Source of the DNA: Dyadobacter koreensis | GTDB taxonomy: Bacteria; Bacteroidota; Bacteroidia; Cytophagales; Spirosomataceae | Direction: 5' to 3' | DNA: 51,808 bases | Assembly (NCBI RefSeq): GCF_900108855.1 | Contig: NZ_FNXY01000013.1 | Span: 1 to 51,808 of the forward strand | Notes under the pieces: model-generated | Told to the model about the DNA's origin: nothing | What the model saw: only the letters and a program-made list of their open reading frames with translations | The model's database searches: none | Shown: positions 25,390 to 33,633 of the stretch, one piece after another | Layout: every line of letters starts with the position of its first letter | Position numbering within the stretch: the stretch's first letter is position 1 | Translations under genes and position numbers: made by a program

Positions 25390-27588
25390 GTGTATAAGCA
25401 TATTTTCAACAGCGTTTTACTTGCAATAATCGGAACCAGTTCTTTTGCGCAGCATGCGCCAACCATTATTCCGATAGAAACCAGACAAAATGTGCTGGTC
25501 TTGCAAACGGATAAGGACAATCATCTTGGTATTACTTATTTCGGAAAGAAATTAAGTCAGCCAACAGAATACAAACTCATCCTCTCGCAGAGCCGTCAAC
25601 TTGACGGTAATGCGGGAATTTACAACTCGGCTTACACGCCTGCGGGAACATGGAATGTCTCCGAGCCCGCGCTGCAAGTTACGCATGGCGACGGAAACAA
25701 ATCATTGGATCTTATCTATGTCAGCCACAATACCGCAAAGGAAAATGACAATGTGAGTCTTACCAGCATTGTTTTGAAGGATCCGGTGTATGCAGTGGAA
25801 GTAACCCTTTTTTACAAAACCTATTTCCAGGAAAATGTCGTTGAGCAGTGGAGTGTGATTAAAAGCGAAGAGAAAAAGCCCGTTACGCTTGAAAAATACG
25901 CTTCTGCCAATCTTTATTTTATCGCAAAAGATTATTATCTGACACACTACAACGGTACCTGGGCCAAAGAAATGAATCCCGAAGAAGAGCAACTGACAGC
26001 CGGAATCCGCGTATTAGATTCCAAGCTGGGAACACGCGCCAATCTCTACCAGCCACCTACTTTTTCACTTTCATTTGATAAACCGGCAACAGAAACAGAA
26101 GGAAAAGTTTTACTGGGAACACTGGCCTGGTCAGGTAATTTCAAAATGGAATTTGAGGTTGATTCCTACCATAATTTGCGGTTACTCGCAGGTATCAATC
26201 CTTATGCCTCGGAATATCCGCTCGCTTCAAAACAGGAATTTAAAACGCCTTCTTTCATCTACACTTTCTCAGAAAATGGAAAAGGAGAAGCGAGCCGCAA
26301 CCTGCATAACTGGGCCAGAAAATATCGGATACTCGATGGAGAAGGTACCAGAATGACGCTTTTAAACAACTGGGAAGCTACCTATTTTGATTTTAATGAA
26401 AACAAACTTTCTGAGCTTTTCAAAGATGGCAAGAAGCTGGGGGTTGATCTGTTTTTGCTGGATGACGGCTGGTTTGCCAATAAATATCCAAGGAACAGTG
26501 ACGGGTCGGGATTAGGAGACTGGCAGGAAAATGTAAAGAAATTGCCCAATGGAATTGGTTATCTGGTGAAGGAAGCGCAGAAAACCGGAATCAAATTCGG
26601 GATATGGGTTGAGCCGGAAATGGTAAATCCCAAAAGTGAACTGTATGAAAAACATCCGGACTGGGTGATCAAACAACCCCAGCGACCTGAACACTATATG
26701 CGCAATCAGCTTCCGCTGGATTTGTCTAATCCGGAGGTTCAGGATTTTGTGTATGGCATTCTGGATAAACTTTTTACCGAAAATCCGGACATCGCCTACA
26801 TCAAATGGGACTGTAACGCAACCACATTCAATCCCTACTCCGCTTACCTTGAAAAAAGTAAGCAGGCACAGTCCAAACTCTATGTCGATTATGTGAAAGG
26901 ATTATATAAAGTTCTCGAAAAGCTGCGGGCGAAATACCCCAAAGTTTTGATGATGCTTTGCTCTGGCGGCGGTGGCCGTGTGGATTATGAAGCACTGAAA
27001 TATTTCACGGAATTCTGGCCCAGCGATAATACGGATCCTTTGGAAAGGATTTTTATGCAGTGGGAATATTCTTACTTCTTTCCATCAATCGCACTGAGCG
27101 CGCACGTAACAGATTGGGGGAAACAACCTTTGAAATTCCGTACGGATGTGGCCATGATGGGCCGGTTGGGGTATGATATTGTGGTAAGTCATTTAAATGA
27201 AAAGGATCTGCAATTCAGTCAGCAGGCCGTTGCCCATTACAATGCGGTGAAAGATGTCATATTTCAGGGCGATCTTTTCCGGTTGGTTGACCCTAAGAAA
27301 AATGATTATGCGGCGCTGATGTATGCGACCAAAAGCAAATCCAAAGCTGTTCTATTCGCGTATCTGGTCGGAAACAGAAACGGAGACGGCTCCGATACGC
27401 CGATTCGTCTGGAAGGGTTGGATGCTTCCAAAAATTATAAAGTGAAGGAGTTGAATCTCTATCCCGGGACGAAATCTGCTATCAGGGAAGATCAGGTTTA
27501 TTCCGGAGAATATCTGATGACGGCAGGATTTAATCCGGTTGTGAATGCCAGGAGAACAAGCGTTGTGATAGAGATTGAGGCGATGTAG
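25390..27588 (+). CDS. GH36 alpha-galactosidase, secreted
   Basis: The 732-residue enzyme has a signal peptide (SVLLAIIGTSSFAQ) and a GH36 architecture: N-terminal beta-supersandwich, then a TIM barrel from about residue 325. Motifs are FLLDDGWFA, KFGIWVEPEMVNP, nucleophile D474 in YIKWDCN and the SDNTDP segment at 545-549 that contains the acid/base aspartate. It should remove alpha-1,6-galactose side chains from galactomannan or galactoglucomannan. The start is GTG at 25390; it gives a complete signal peptide and no ATG is nearby. It follows the PQQ gene by 26 bases, probably in one transcript. Confidence 0.92.
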   Translation: MYKHIFNSVLLAIIGTSSFAQHAPTIIPIETRQNVLVLQTDKDNHLGITYFGKKLSQPTEYKLILSQSRQLDGNAGIYNSAYTPAGTWNVSEPALQVTHGDGNKSLDLIYVSHNTAKENDNVSLTSIVLKDPVYAVEVTLFYKTYFQENVVEQWSVIKSEEKKPVTLEKYASANLYFIAKDYYLTHYNGTWAKEMNPEEEQLTAGIRVLDSKLGTRANLYQPPTFSLSFDKPATETEGKVLLGTLAWSGNFKMEFEVDSYHNLRLLAGINPYASEYPLASKQEFKTPSFIYTFSENGKGEASRNLHNWARKYRILDGEGTRMTLLNNWEATYFDFNENKLSELFKDGKKLGVDLFLLDDGWFANKYPRNSDGSGLGDWQENVKKLPNGIGYLVKEAQKTGIKFGIWVEPEMVNPKSELYEKHPDWVIKQPQRPEHYMRNQLPLDLSNPEVQDFVYGILDKLFTENPDIAYIKWDCNATTFNPYSAYLEKSKQAQSKLYVDYVKGLYKVLEKLRAKYPKVLMMLCSGGGGRVDYEALKYFTEFWPSDNTDPLERIFMQWEYSYFFPSIALSAHVTDWGKQPLKFRTDVAMMGRLGYDIVVSHLNEKDLQFSQQAVAHYNAVKDVIFQGDLFRLVDPKKNDYAALMYATKSKSKAVLFAYLVGNRNGDGSDTPIRLEGLDASKNYKVKELNLYPGTKSAIREDQVYSGEYLMTAGFNPVVNARRTSVVIEIEAM

Positions 27589-27678
27589 CATCTATTTTTT
27601 TGAGTTCAGTACTAATGAATGTCGAAGGCGGGGCATAAAACCTGCTACCATTTTTTTCATGTTTTAACTAAACCACGA

Positions 27679-28641
27679 ATGAACAGAACCACGATTCCAC
27701 AAGCAAAAAAGTATTTGGCAACGCTGATCCTTTTTTTTGTCTTACCCGCGCTTGCCGTCAATGCGCAGTCTGTTAAATTTCCAGAAGGCTGGACCGATGG
27801 ATATGCCTATGTCAATGGAATACGTTCGCATTACTATCACGCCAAGCCTGCGCCGGGTAAACCTGTGATGATCATGGTGCACGGTTACACCGATATTGGA
27901 CTTAGCTGGACTACACTCACTTTAAAATTGCAGGACGCCTATGATATTTATATGATTGATGCACGCGGTCACGGCTTGACTGATCCGCCTACGGCAACGG
28001 ATAATGGCGAAACGATGATCAAAGACGTCGTGGATTTTGTCAAATTCATGAAGTTTGAAAAGCCGATCCTGATGGGGCATTCGATGGGAGCAGCCACCGT
28101 CATGCGGGTAGGCGCACAGTATCCAGACCTGGCAAAAGCGATTATCATGCTTGATCCCTCCGTAGCTAACCGCGTTTCCAGCCCGGCACCGCAGGCTGCT
28201 GGTGCATCCGCTGCACCAGCAGGCCAGACGCCAGTCCGCAGACCCAATATGTTCAAAAGTCCGGATACCCTTGTTGCCCAGAATAATACGCCATTTGATG
28301 AGGTTGTAGCGAGAGGGAAGCGTCAGAATCCGCTGTGGGACGATGTGGATATATATTATTGGGCCGTCTCAAAAAAGCAATACCATGGTCCCTATACGCC
28401 CGAACAAGCTCAGGCCCTGACAGGCACGATGAGTACTGCAGATGCCCTGGCAAAAATCAAGGTGCCGTCGTTAATATTAAAAGCAGATGCAAAGCCCGAA
28501 GTACGCAAGGCCAATGAAGAAGCGGCCCGCGTTATGCAGAACGGCAAATTAGTTCATATCGATGGAGCAGGGCACAATCTGCATCACGACAAGCTGGCGA
28601 AAACGGTGGAAGTATTGAATGCGTTTTTCAAGAGTTTATAA
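27679..28641 (+). CDS. Secreted alpha/beta hydrolase
   Basis: From the ATG at 27679 the product has 320 residues, with a signal peptide (LILFFVLPALAVNAQ). The alpha/beta hydrolase fold shows MVHGYTDIGLSW (oxyanion region), nucleophile serine in LMGHSMGAATV, the ARGHGLT motif after strand 4, and the catalytic histidine in DGAGHNLHHD. Between strands there is a proline/alanine-rich loop (about 180-200). Substrate is not predictable from the motifs; an esterase acting on acetylated sugar would fit. Its stop lies 16 bases before the next start. An in-frame ATG at 27619 would displace the signal peptide. Confidence 0.85.
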   Translation: MNRTTIPQAKKYLATLILFFVLPALAVNAQSVKFPEGWTDGYAYVNGIRSHYYHAKPAPGKPVMIMVHGYTDIGLSWTTLTLKLQDAYDIYMIDARGHGLTDPPTATDNGETMIKDVVDFVKFMKFEKPILMGHSMGAATVMRVGAQYPDLAKAIIMLDPSVANRVSSPAPQAAGASAAPAGQTPVRRPNMFKSPDTLVAQNNTPFDEVVARGKRQNPLWDDVDIYYWAVSKKQYHGPYTPEQAQALTGTMSTADALAKIKVPSLILKADAKPEVRKANEEAARVMQNGKLVHIDGAGHNLHHDKLAKTVEVLNAFFKSL

Positions 28642-28657
28642 TCATAAATCCTGTGCT

Positions 28658-29566
28658 ATGAACCTGAAAAACATATCGATAACGCTGTTAACAATTGGTC
28701 TTTCGCTTACCCTGCGACTTACCGCTGATGCCCAGACATTCGAAGAAAAACCGTTATGGCCATCGGGTATCAAAGATAATCCGGTGAAATACACCACTGC
28801 AGAAGAGATGGTAAATTTCGAAGTCAATCCCGAGTCTATTTCAAAGAAAAACCGGGTTTTTCGCAAAGTGTCTGTCCCTACTTATGTTCTTCATCTGCCA
28901 CCGCCCGGCAAAGAAACCGGGGTCGCCGTGGTGATATGTCCGGGAGGTGGTTTTGTCGATAATTGGTTTGATCGGGAAGGTACCGACCTTGCACTTTGGC
29001 TCAAAGAACGAGGCGTGGCATCGCTGGTTTTAAAATATCGCCTGAATTCCAGAGACAGCACCAAAAACTTTGTAACTCCCAGAGATACCTATTTTGAAGC
29101 TGCATTCGATGATGCAAAGCAGGCCATCATTACTTTACGGAAAGATGCCTCTAAACTTAAAATTGATCCCAATAAAATCGGCATAGCAGGTTTTTCCGCT
29201 GGTGGAACCTTGGCGGTAGAACTCGCAGCAACCGACGATGTAACCAAAGACCCCGGCAAGGTTAGCTGGAAACCCAATTTTGCAGGTCTTTTTTATGGTG
29301 CACTTTTAAAAAATTATTCGGTTCATAAGGAAAGTTGTCCGCCCGTTTTTATCATCAATGCCCACGACGATAAGCTGACGACGGCCGCCAAAAGTGTTGA
29401 GTTTTATTCATCGCTGCTGAAAGCAGGGATTTCGGCCGAAATGCATATTTACAATAAAGGCTCGCATGGATTTGCCATGGATTTTACAAAAGGGGAAACC
29501 CTGAAATACTGGCCTGAAAGTTTTTTGGCGTGGTTAACGGACATTGGAATGATTCAGAAAAAGTAA
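28658..29566 (+). CDS. Secreted BD-FAE/acetylxylan-esterase-like alpha/beta hydrolase
   Basis: From the ATG at 28658 the product has 302 residues, with a signal peptide (LLTIGLSLTLRLTADAQ). It shows an HGG-like oxyanion motif (VVICPGGGF), nucleophile serine in GIAGFSAGGTLA, aspartate in NAHDDKLT and histidine in GSHGFAMD. These are the features of bifunctional or acetyl-ester-removing carbohydrate esterases of Bacteroidota. In a mannan locus, removal of acetyl groups from glucomannan is a reasonable role (inference). It is the last gene of the run that begins with the second GH26. Confidence 0.85.
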   Translation: MNLKNISITLLTIGLSLTLRLTADAQTFEEKPLWPSGIKDNPVKYTTAEEMVNFEVNPESISKKNRVFRKVSVPTYVLHLPPPGKETGVAVVICPGGGFVDNWFDREGTDLALWLKERGVASLVLKYRLNSRDSTKNFVTPRDTYFEAAFDDAKQAIITLRKDASKLKIDPNKIGIAGFSAGGTLAVELAATDDVTKDPGKVSWKPNFAGLFYGALLKNYSVHKESCPPVFIINAHDDKLTTAAKSVEFYSSLLKAGISAEMHIYNKGSHGFAMDFTKGETLKYWPESFLAWLTDIGMIQKK

Positions 29567-29624
29567 GCATCGCCTGAAAAGACTTGCGGCAATCTGGAAA
29601 TCGCAGGTGGTCAGCTCTTACATG

Positions 29625-29693
29625 TTTGAGCTAAATCAGCAAACTTTTTGAACTAAATAGAACATTAAGAGAATTTAATGATAAGTATCTTTG
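29625..29693 (+). promoter_or_regulatory. AraC gene promoter with two tandem operator boxes
   Basis: TTTGAGCTAAAT at 29625 and TTTGAACTAAATAGAA at 29647 are direct repeats 22 bp apart (two helical turns). A TAnnTTTG-type box TATCTTTG at 29686-29693 starts 39 bp after the second repeat. The same geometry recurs before 32810. Tandem half-sites at two-turn spacing are typical of AraC-family binding, and the gene just downstream encodes such a regulator, so autoregulation is likely. Confidence 0.72.
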
Positions 29694-29775
29694 TATCCTA
29701 GTTCAATTAGGAATAAGCCGGTAGCCTGATCCGCACAATCAGGTTGCTAAAAATCGGACTTTTGATAGCATTGAT

Positions 29776-30639
29776 ATGAACAAAGTGATTAAGGTTCCTA
29801 CGGCGCTGGTAAGCGGGCCGGGGCAACAGAGTGCTTTAATGTTGAATGGCTGTTCGGTCATTGAGCAATGCATACATAGCATGGAGGCCAAAGGCACAAT
29901 GTATCTGGAAGAGCATTTACTGCTGATTGTTTTGGAAGGGACTGTCACGCTGACTTATGGAAAGCAGCAGTACACGCTTGGAAAGAACGACATGATTCTT
30001 TTAAAGAAAGCGATTTCGGTGCAATATGATAAAGTAGGCAATCCGGATAATGATAACATCTATGACAGTCTGATGTTCAGTCTGAAAGATGATCTTCTAA
30101 AAACGTTTCTGGCATCATCAGAAGTTAAAGTCCCCAAAATCGAAGGCGAGATTAAGACGGCGGTGTACCCGATGAATGAATGTCTGGTGGCATTCGCCCA
30201 TTCCCTTAAACCCTATTTTTATAACGATTCCATTGTGCATCCGGGGCAGTTACGGCTGAAAATTATGGAGCTTTTGTACGACATTGCGGAATGTAACCGC
30301 AATATGTTTTTGCAGATTCTCCAATTGCATCAACCGGTGCGGGCGGAAATCCGTCATGTCGTGGAGCAACATTATGCCTCGCCGGTTTCCTTATTGGAGC
30401 TGGCTTATCTTTCAGGCAGAAGTTTGTCGAGTTTCAAAAGAGATTTTCAAATGGTTTACAATACGTCTCCGGCTTTGTGGATACGAGAGAAGCGGCTGGA
30501 AAAGGCAAAGGATATGCTGGAAACTACCCTCATGTCTGTTTCTGACATTTGTTACACGCTCGGATTTGAAAACGTTTCCCATTTTTCAAGGATTTTTAAG
30601 CAATACCATGGTCAGACTCCTTCCGTATTCCGGAGCTAG
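29776..30639 (+). CDS. AraC-family transcriptional regulator
   Basis: The 287-residue protein has an N-terminal cupin-like sensor (about 1-170; EGTVTLTYGKQQYTLGKNDMI) and two C-terminal helix-turn-helix motifs (SLLELAYLSGRSLSSFKRDF and MSVSDICYTLGFENVSHFSR), followed by FKQYHGQTPSVFR, as in all AraC proteins. The upstream region carries two tandem boxes that also occur before the NTF2/old-yellow-enzyme unit, so it probably controls both. It precedes an SDR gene by 18 bases. The ligand is not predictable; an aldehyde- or quinone-related signal would fit the redox neighbours. Confidence 0.88.
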   Translation: MNKVIKVPTALVSGPGQQSALMLNGCSVIEQCIHSMEAKGTMYLEEHLLLIVLEGTVTLTYGKQQYTLGKNDMILLKKAISVQYDKVGNPDNDNIYDSLMFSLKDDLLKTFLASSEVKVPKIEGEIKTAVYPMNECLVAFAHSLKPYFYNDSIVHPGQLRLKIMELLYDIAECNRNMFLQILQLHQPVRAEIRHVVEQHYASPVSLLELAYLSGRSLSSFKRDFQMVYNTSPALWIREKRLEKAKDMLETTLMSVSDICYTLGFENVSHFSRIFKQYHGQTPSVFRS

Positions 30640-30657
30640 ACATTTAAATCAGATCTT

Positions 30658-31302
30658 ATGAAAAAAATATTGGTAATCGGATCAGGCGGACGCGTAGGTT
30701 CGGCTTTGGTAAGTAAACTTGCGGAATCGGATTACACTGTTTTGGCAGGATCAAGGCATGAAAACAATTCTTCCCCGTCGGAAAATATATCCTTCATTGC
30801 CTTTGATTTATTATGGGATGTGGATCGTATGGTGGAGGCAATGACGGGAAATATTGATGCCGTTTATTTTGTAGCGGGTTCAAAAGGAAAGAATTTGCTG
30901 CAAATTGATTTGCACGGTGCGGTTAAAACCATGCAGGCTGCGGAGAAAGCAGGTGTAAACAGATTTGTTTTGCTTAGTTCAGTATTTGCTCTTGAACCCA
31001 TTCACTGGAACGAATCTTTCTTGAAAGATATAACAGATTACAATATCGCCAAGCATTACGCGGACCTATACCTTACCAGCCAGACAAACCTAAACTATAC
31101 CATTTTGCAGCCCGGCGCATTGAAGGAAGAAAGCGGAACTGGGAAAATTTCAGTGGATGTAAAAGAGCCTCTGTCAAATTCAATTGCCAATGTGGTCGAT
31201 ACGCTTGTTGCAATTTTGCAAGATGATAGTACCATTGGCAAAGTGATCACGATGCATGATGGGGAGACACTCATCAAGGAAGCACTAAAACAGGTGAAGT
31301 AA
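30658..31302 (+). CDS. Atypical SDR / NAD(P)-binding NmrA-like protein
   Basis: The 214-residue protein has a Rossmann start VIGSGGRVGSALVSKLAES and an SDR_a5/NmrA-like core (AVYFVAGSKGKNLLQIDLHG, NRFVLLSSVFAL, with Y-x-x-x-K-like DYNIAKHYAD). It should bind NAD(P)(H) and act as a reductase, epimerase or redox sensor. It lies 18 bases after the AraC gene and is probably cotranscribed. No specific substrate can be given. Confidence 0.8.
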   Translation: MKKILVIGSGGRVGSALVSKLAESDYTVLAGSRHENNSSPSENISFIAFDLLWDVDRMVEAMTGNIDAVYFVAGSKGKNLLQIDLHGAVKTMQAAEKAGVNRFVLLSSVFALEPIHWNESFLKDITDYNIAKHYADLYLTSQTNLNYTILQPGALKEESGTGKISVDVKEPLSNSIANVVDTLVAILQDDSTIGKVITMHDGETLIKEALKQVK

Positions 31303-31314
31303 TTTAGCGAATAG

Positions 31315-31328
31315 TACCGCATGCGGTA
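31315..31328. other. 14-bp perfect palindrome upstream of the alcohol dehydrogenase
   Basis: TACCGCATGCGGTA is a perfect palindrome located 13 bases after the SDR stop and 65 bases before the dehydrogenase start. It could be an operator or a small RNA hairpin. There is no U-run. A short palindrome like this may also occur by chance. Confidence 0.4.
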
Positions 31329-31393
31329 AAGTCAAGGCGGCGCTTACGAAATTTGAACAAACTCCAATATTAATTTTAAACAGACTAACCAAG

Positions 31394-32437
31394 ATGATAG
31401 AAACCAAAGGATACGCCGCGCAGAGTCCGAACGAAGATTTAGCGCCCTGGGAGTTTGAACGCCGGGAAGTTGGCCCGCACGACGTTCAGTTTGATATTTT
31501 ATATTGTGGTGTTTGCCACTCCGATCTGCATCAGATCAATAACGACTGGTTTCCGGGCATTTTCCCCATGGTACCGGGACATGAAATCGTTGGTCGTGTG
31601 GTCAATGTTGGTGATCACGTAAAGAAATTCAAAGTGGGCGACCTGGCCGGAACAGGCTGTATGGTTGATTCCTGCCAGGAGTGTGAGAATTGCAAAAGAG
31701 ATCTTGAACAATATTGTCTGGAAGGCAATACGCAAACCTACAACGGACTGGAACGTGATGGGAAAACACCAACTTATGGTGGCTATTCCAATACCATTGT
31801 GGTGCGGGAAGAATTCGTATTGCATGTTTCTGATAAACTAGAACTGGCTGCTGTTGCACCGTTGCTGTGCGCAGGTATCACTACCTATTCTCCTCTCAGA
31901 CATTGGAAAGTGGGAAAAGGACATAAATTGGCGGTACTTGGTCTTGGCGGTCTGGGGCATATGGGTGTAAAGTTTGGCCTTGCTTTCGGTGCGGAAGTAA
32001 CAGTTTTAAGTACATCACCAAAAAAGGAAGAAGATGCAAAAAGACTGGGGGCGCATCATTTTGTTGTTACCAGCGATGAAGCTCAGGTAAAGGCGGCTTT
32101 GGGGACCTTTGACTTCATTCTGGACACCGTTTCTGCCGAACATGATTTCAATATGTACCTTTCTTTGCTGCGGACAGACGGTACGCTGATCTGCGTAGGT
32201 GTTCCTTCGAAACCAGCGGAAATAGCGGCGTTTAGTTTGCTTGGTGGAAGAAAAAGTGTTGCAGGATCGGGCATAGGCGGCATCGCTGAAACGCAGGAAA
32301 TGCTTGATTTCTGTGCCGAGCACAATATCGTTTCCGACATTGAACTTATTGACATAAAAGATATTCACGCAGCCTATGACCGAATGTTAAAAGGTGATGT
32401 TCGCTACCGGTTTGTGATTGATATGGCAACCTTGTAA
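31394..32437 (+). CDS. Zinc-dependent NAD(P) alcohol dehydrogenase (YahK/cinnamyl-alcohol-dehydrogenase type)
   Basis: The 347-residue enzyme belongs to the medium-chain dehydrogenases. Catalytic zinc ligands are in CGVCHSDLH and PGHEIVG. Structural zinc cysteines are in DSCQECENCKRDLEQYC. The cofactor site is VLGLGGLGHMGVKFG. Length and motifs match the YahK/CAD group, which reduces aldehydes with NADPH. It sits in a redox cluster with an SDR, NTF2-fold proteins and an old yellow enzyme, consistent with detoxifying aldehydes or enones. A rho-independent terminator follows. Confidence 0.92.
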   Translation: MIETKGYAAQSPNEDLAPWEFERREVGPHDVQFDILYCGVCHSDLHQINNDWFPGIFPMVPGHEIVGRVVNVGDHVKKFKVGDLAGTGCMVDSCQECENCKRDLEQYCLEGNTQTYNGLERDGKTPTYGGYSNTIVVREEFVLHVSDKLELAAVAPLLCAGITTYSPLRHWKVGKGHKLAVLGLGGLGHMGVKFGLAFGAEVTVLSTSPKKEEDAKRLGAHHFVVTSDEAQVKAALGTFDFILDTVSAEHDFNMYLSLLRTDGTLICVGVPSKPAEIAAFSLLGGRKSVAGSGIGGIAETQEMLDFCAEHNIVSDIELIDIKDIHAAYDRMLKGDVRYRFVIDMATL

Positions 32438-32455
32438 TTGAAATATCAGATGCAT

Positions 32456-32488
32456 AAAGCCTTGCCAAATTTTGGTGAGGCTTTTTTT
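32456..32488 (+). terminator. Rho-independent terminator after the alcohol dehydrogenase
   Basis: AAAGCCTTGCCAAA pairs with TTTGGTGAGGCTTT with two mismatches and is followed by a run of seven T. It lies 18 bases after the dehydrogenase stop and separates this unit from the next promoter. Confidence 0.8.
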
Positions 32489-32573
32489 ATAACCGGATAT
32501 TTGATTCTGGTTCAATCGGACCTGGCCAGCATCACATGCTCAGGCGTAAATAACACCTTATTTAACTCCTCTA

Positions 32574-32642
32574 ATTGGACCAAATAGCAAGATTATTTGA
32601 GCTGAATAGAATACTCAGTTGCTATGGTTAAATGTAATTTTG
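32574..32642 (+). promoter_or_regulatory. Promoter of the NTF2/old-yellow-enzyme unit with AraC-type tandem boxes
   Basis: A box reading TTTGAGCTGAATAGAA starts at 32596, and a weaker copy (ATTGGACCAAATAGCA) starts 22 bp upstream at 32574. The box TAATTTTG lies at 32635-32642, exactly 39 bp after the start of the stronger box. This is the same layout as before the AraC gene (29625, 29647, 29686). The first gene starts at 32810, leaving a leader of about 160 bases in which no gene is seen. Confidence 0.7.
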
Positions 32643-32809
32643 TAAAACAAATAAGGGCTATAAAATAGCTGTAAATTAAATGGTTAAGCAGATAATTAAT
32701 ATAGTATGACCCATGGGGCAAACAGGTTTTAGCATTGGCATTATTACCATTTTTTTGGGTATCATGCACGAATAGTATCAATAAGAACTAAACTAAAAAT
32801 AACCAGATT

Positions 32810-33169
32810 ATGGAAGTTTCACAGGAGGAAAAACAAGGTATACTACGTGCAATAGATTTGTACGTGGAAGGTGGGCGGAAAGCCAGCGGAAAAATCGCAG
32901 CGGAAGCATTTTCACCGACTGCAACAATGTCTTGGAACGAGGAAGGTAAATTAAAAAGTGTACCGATACAGGTGTTAATTGATGGTTTCGATAGTTGGGA
33001 GCCTACGGAAGCGAGTTACGAACTGACCACACTGGATGTAGCAGAAGATGTTGCTATTGTCCGGATCGAGTCACAATTCGGACCCAGCAAATTTGCTGAT
33101 ATGTTTACATTGGTCAAAGATGGTGAGCTGTGGAAAATTGTAAGTAAAGTTTATCACGTTAAAAAGTAA
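32810..33169 (+). CDS. NTF2-fold protein (Lumazine_bd_2-like), first of a pair
   Basis: The 119-residue soluble protein shows the SnoaL/NTF2 fold pattern (AIDLYVEGGRKASGKIAAEA, SPTATMSW, IVRIESQFGPSKFADMFTLV, ELWKIVSKVYHVKK). The family includes small-molecule binding proteins and weak enzymes, with no single function. It is followed one base after its stop by a second member, and then by an old yellow enzyme. The pair probably bind or process the substrate of that enzyme (inference). Confidence 0.82.
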   Translation: MEVSQEEKQGILRAIDLYVEGGRKASGKIAAEAFSPTATMSWNEEGKLKSVPIQVLIDGFDSWEPTEASYELTTLDVAEDVAIVRIESQFGPSKFADMFTLVKDGELWKIVSKVYHVKK

Positions 33170-33170
33170 A

Positions 33171-33560
33171 ATGATGTCAGAAAATAAAAATATCAATACA
33201 GTTCAGGATTACGACGAAGTATTGGCGGTAGTAAAAGGATACGTTGAAGGACTCAGAACCGGCGATGTGGATTTATTGAAAAAGACATTCCATAAAGATG
33301 CTGTCATGTACGGACATTTACCGGAAGGTTTGTCTGAGGGCAGCATTGAAAACCTTTATACCTATATAGAGAAATTCGGTGCAGCTTCTTACATCAAGAC
33401 ACATCTGTCGGTACTGCATAAAACACCAACCACAGCTGTTGTCCGTGTTGAGATGGAAAGTGATGCTGCTGGTGAAGACTTTACAGATTACCACTCATTG
33501 ATTAAAGTGGACGGAGCGTGGAAAGTCGTTGCAAAATTATTCCACCTGTACAGCAAATAA
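33171..33560 (+). CDS. NTF2-fold protein (Lumazine_bd_2-like), second of a pair
   Basis: The 129-residue protein has the same fold (YDEVLAVVKGYVEGLRTGDVD, FHKDAVMYGHLPEG, VRVEMESDAAGEDFTDYHSLI, WKVVAKLFHLYSK) as its upstream neighbour but differs clearly in sequence, so it is an old duplication or a heterodimer partner. The start is ATG at 33171 or 33174. No catalytic site can be named. Confidence 0.82.
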   Translation: MMSENKNINTVQDYDEVLAVVKGYVEGLRTGDVDLLKKTFHKDAVMYGHLPEGLSEGSIENLYTYIEKFGAASYIKTHLSVLHKTPTTAVVRVEMESDAAGEDFTDYHSLIKVDGAWKVVAKLFHLYSK

Positions 33561-33633
33561 AAAGTAAATTTTATTGAGCGTTATTGGTGGTGATTCACTG
33601 CCAATAATGCTTTTATTTTATTAAAGTAATATT

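Noticed and set aside
30284..30661. Plus-strand 125-codon open frame
   Set aside because: It overlaps the HTH-coding part of the AraC gene in another frame and encodes no recognisable protein.
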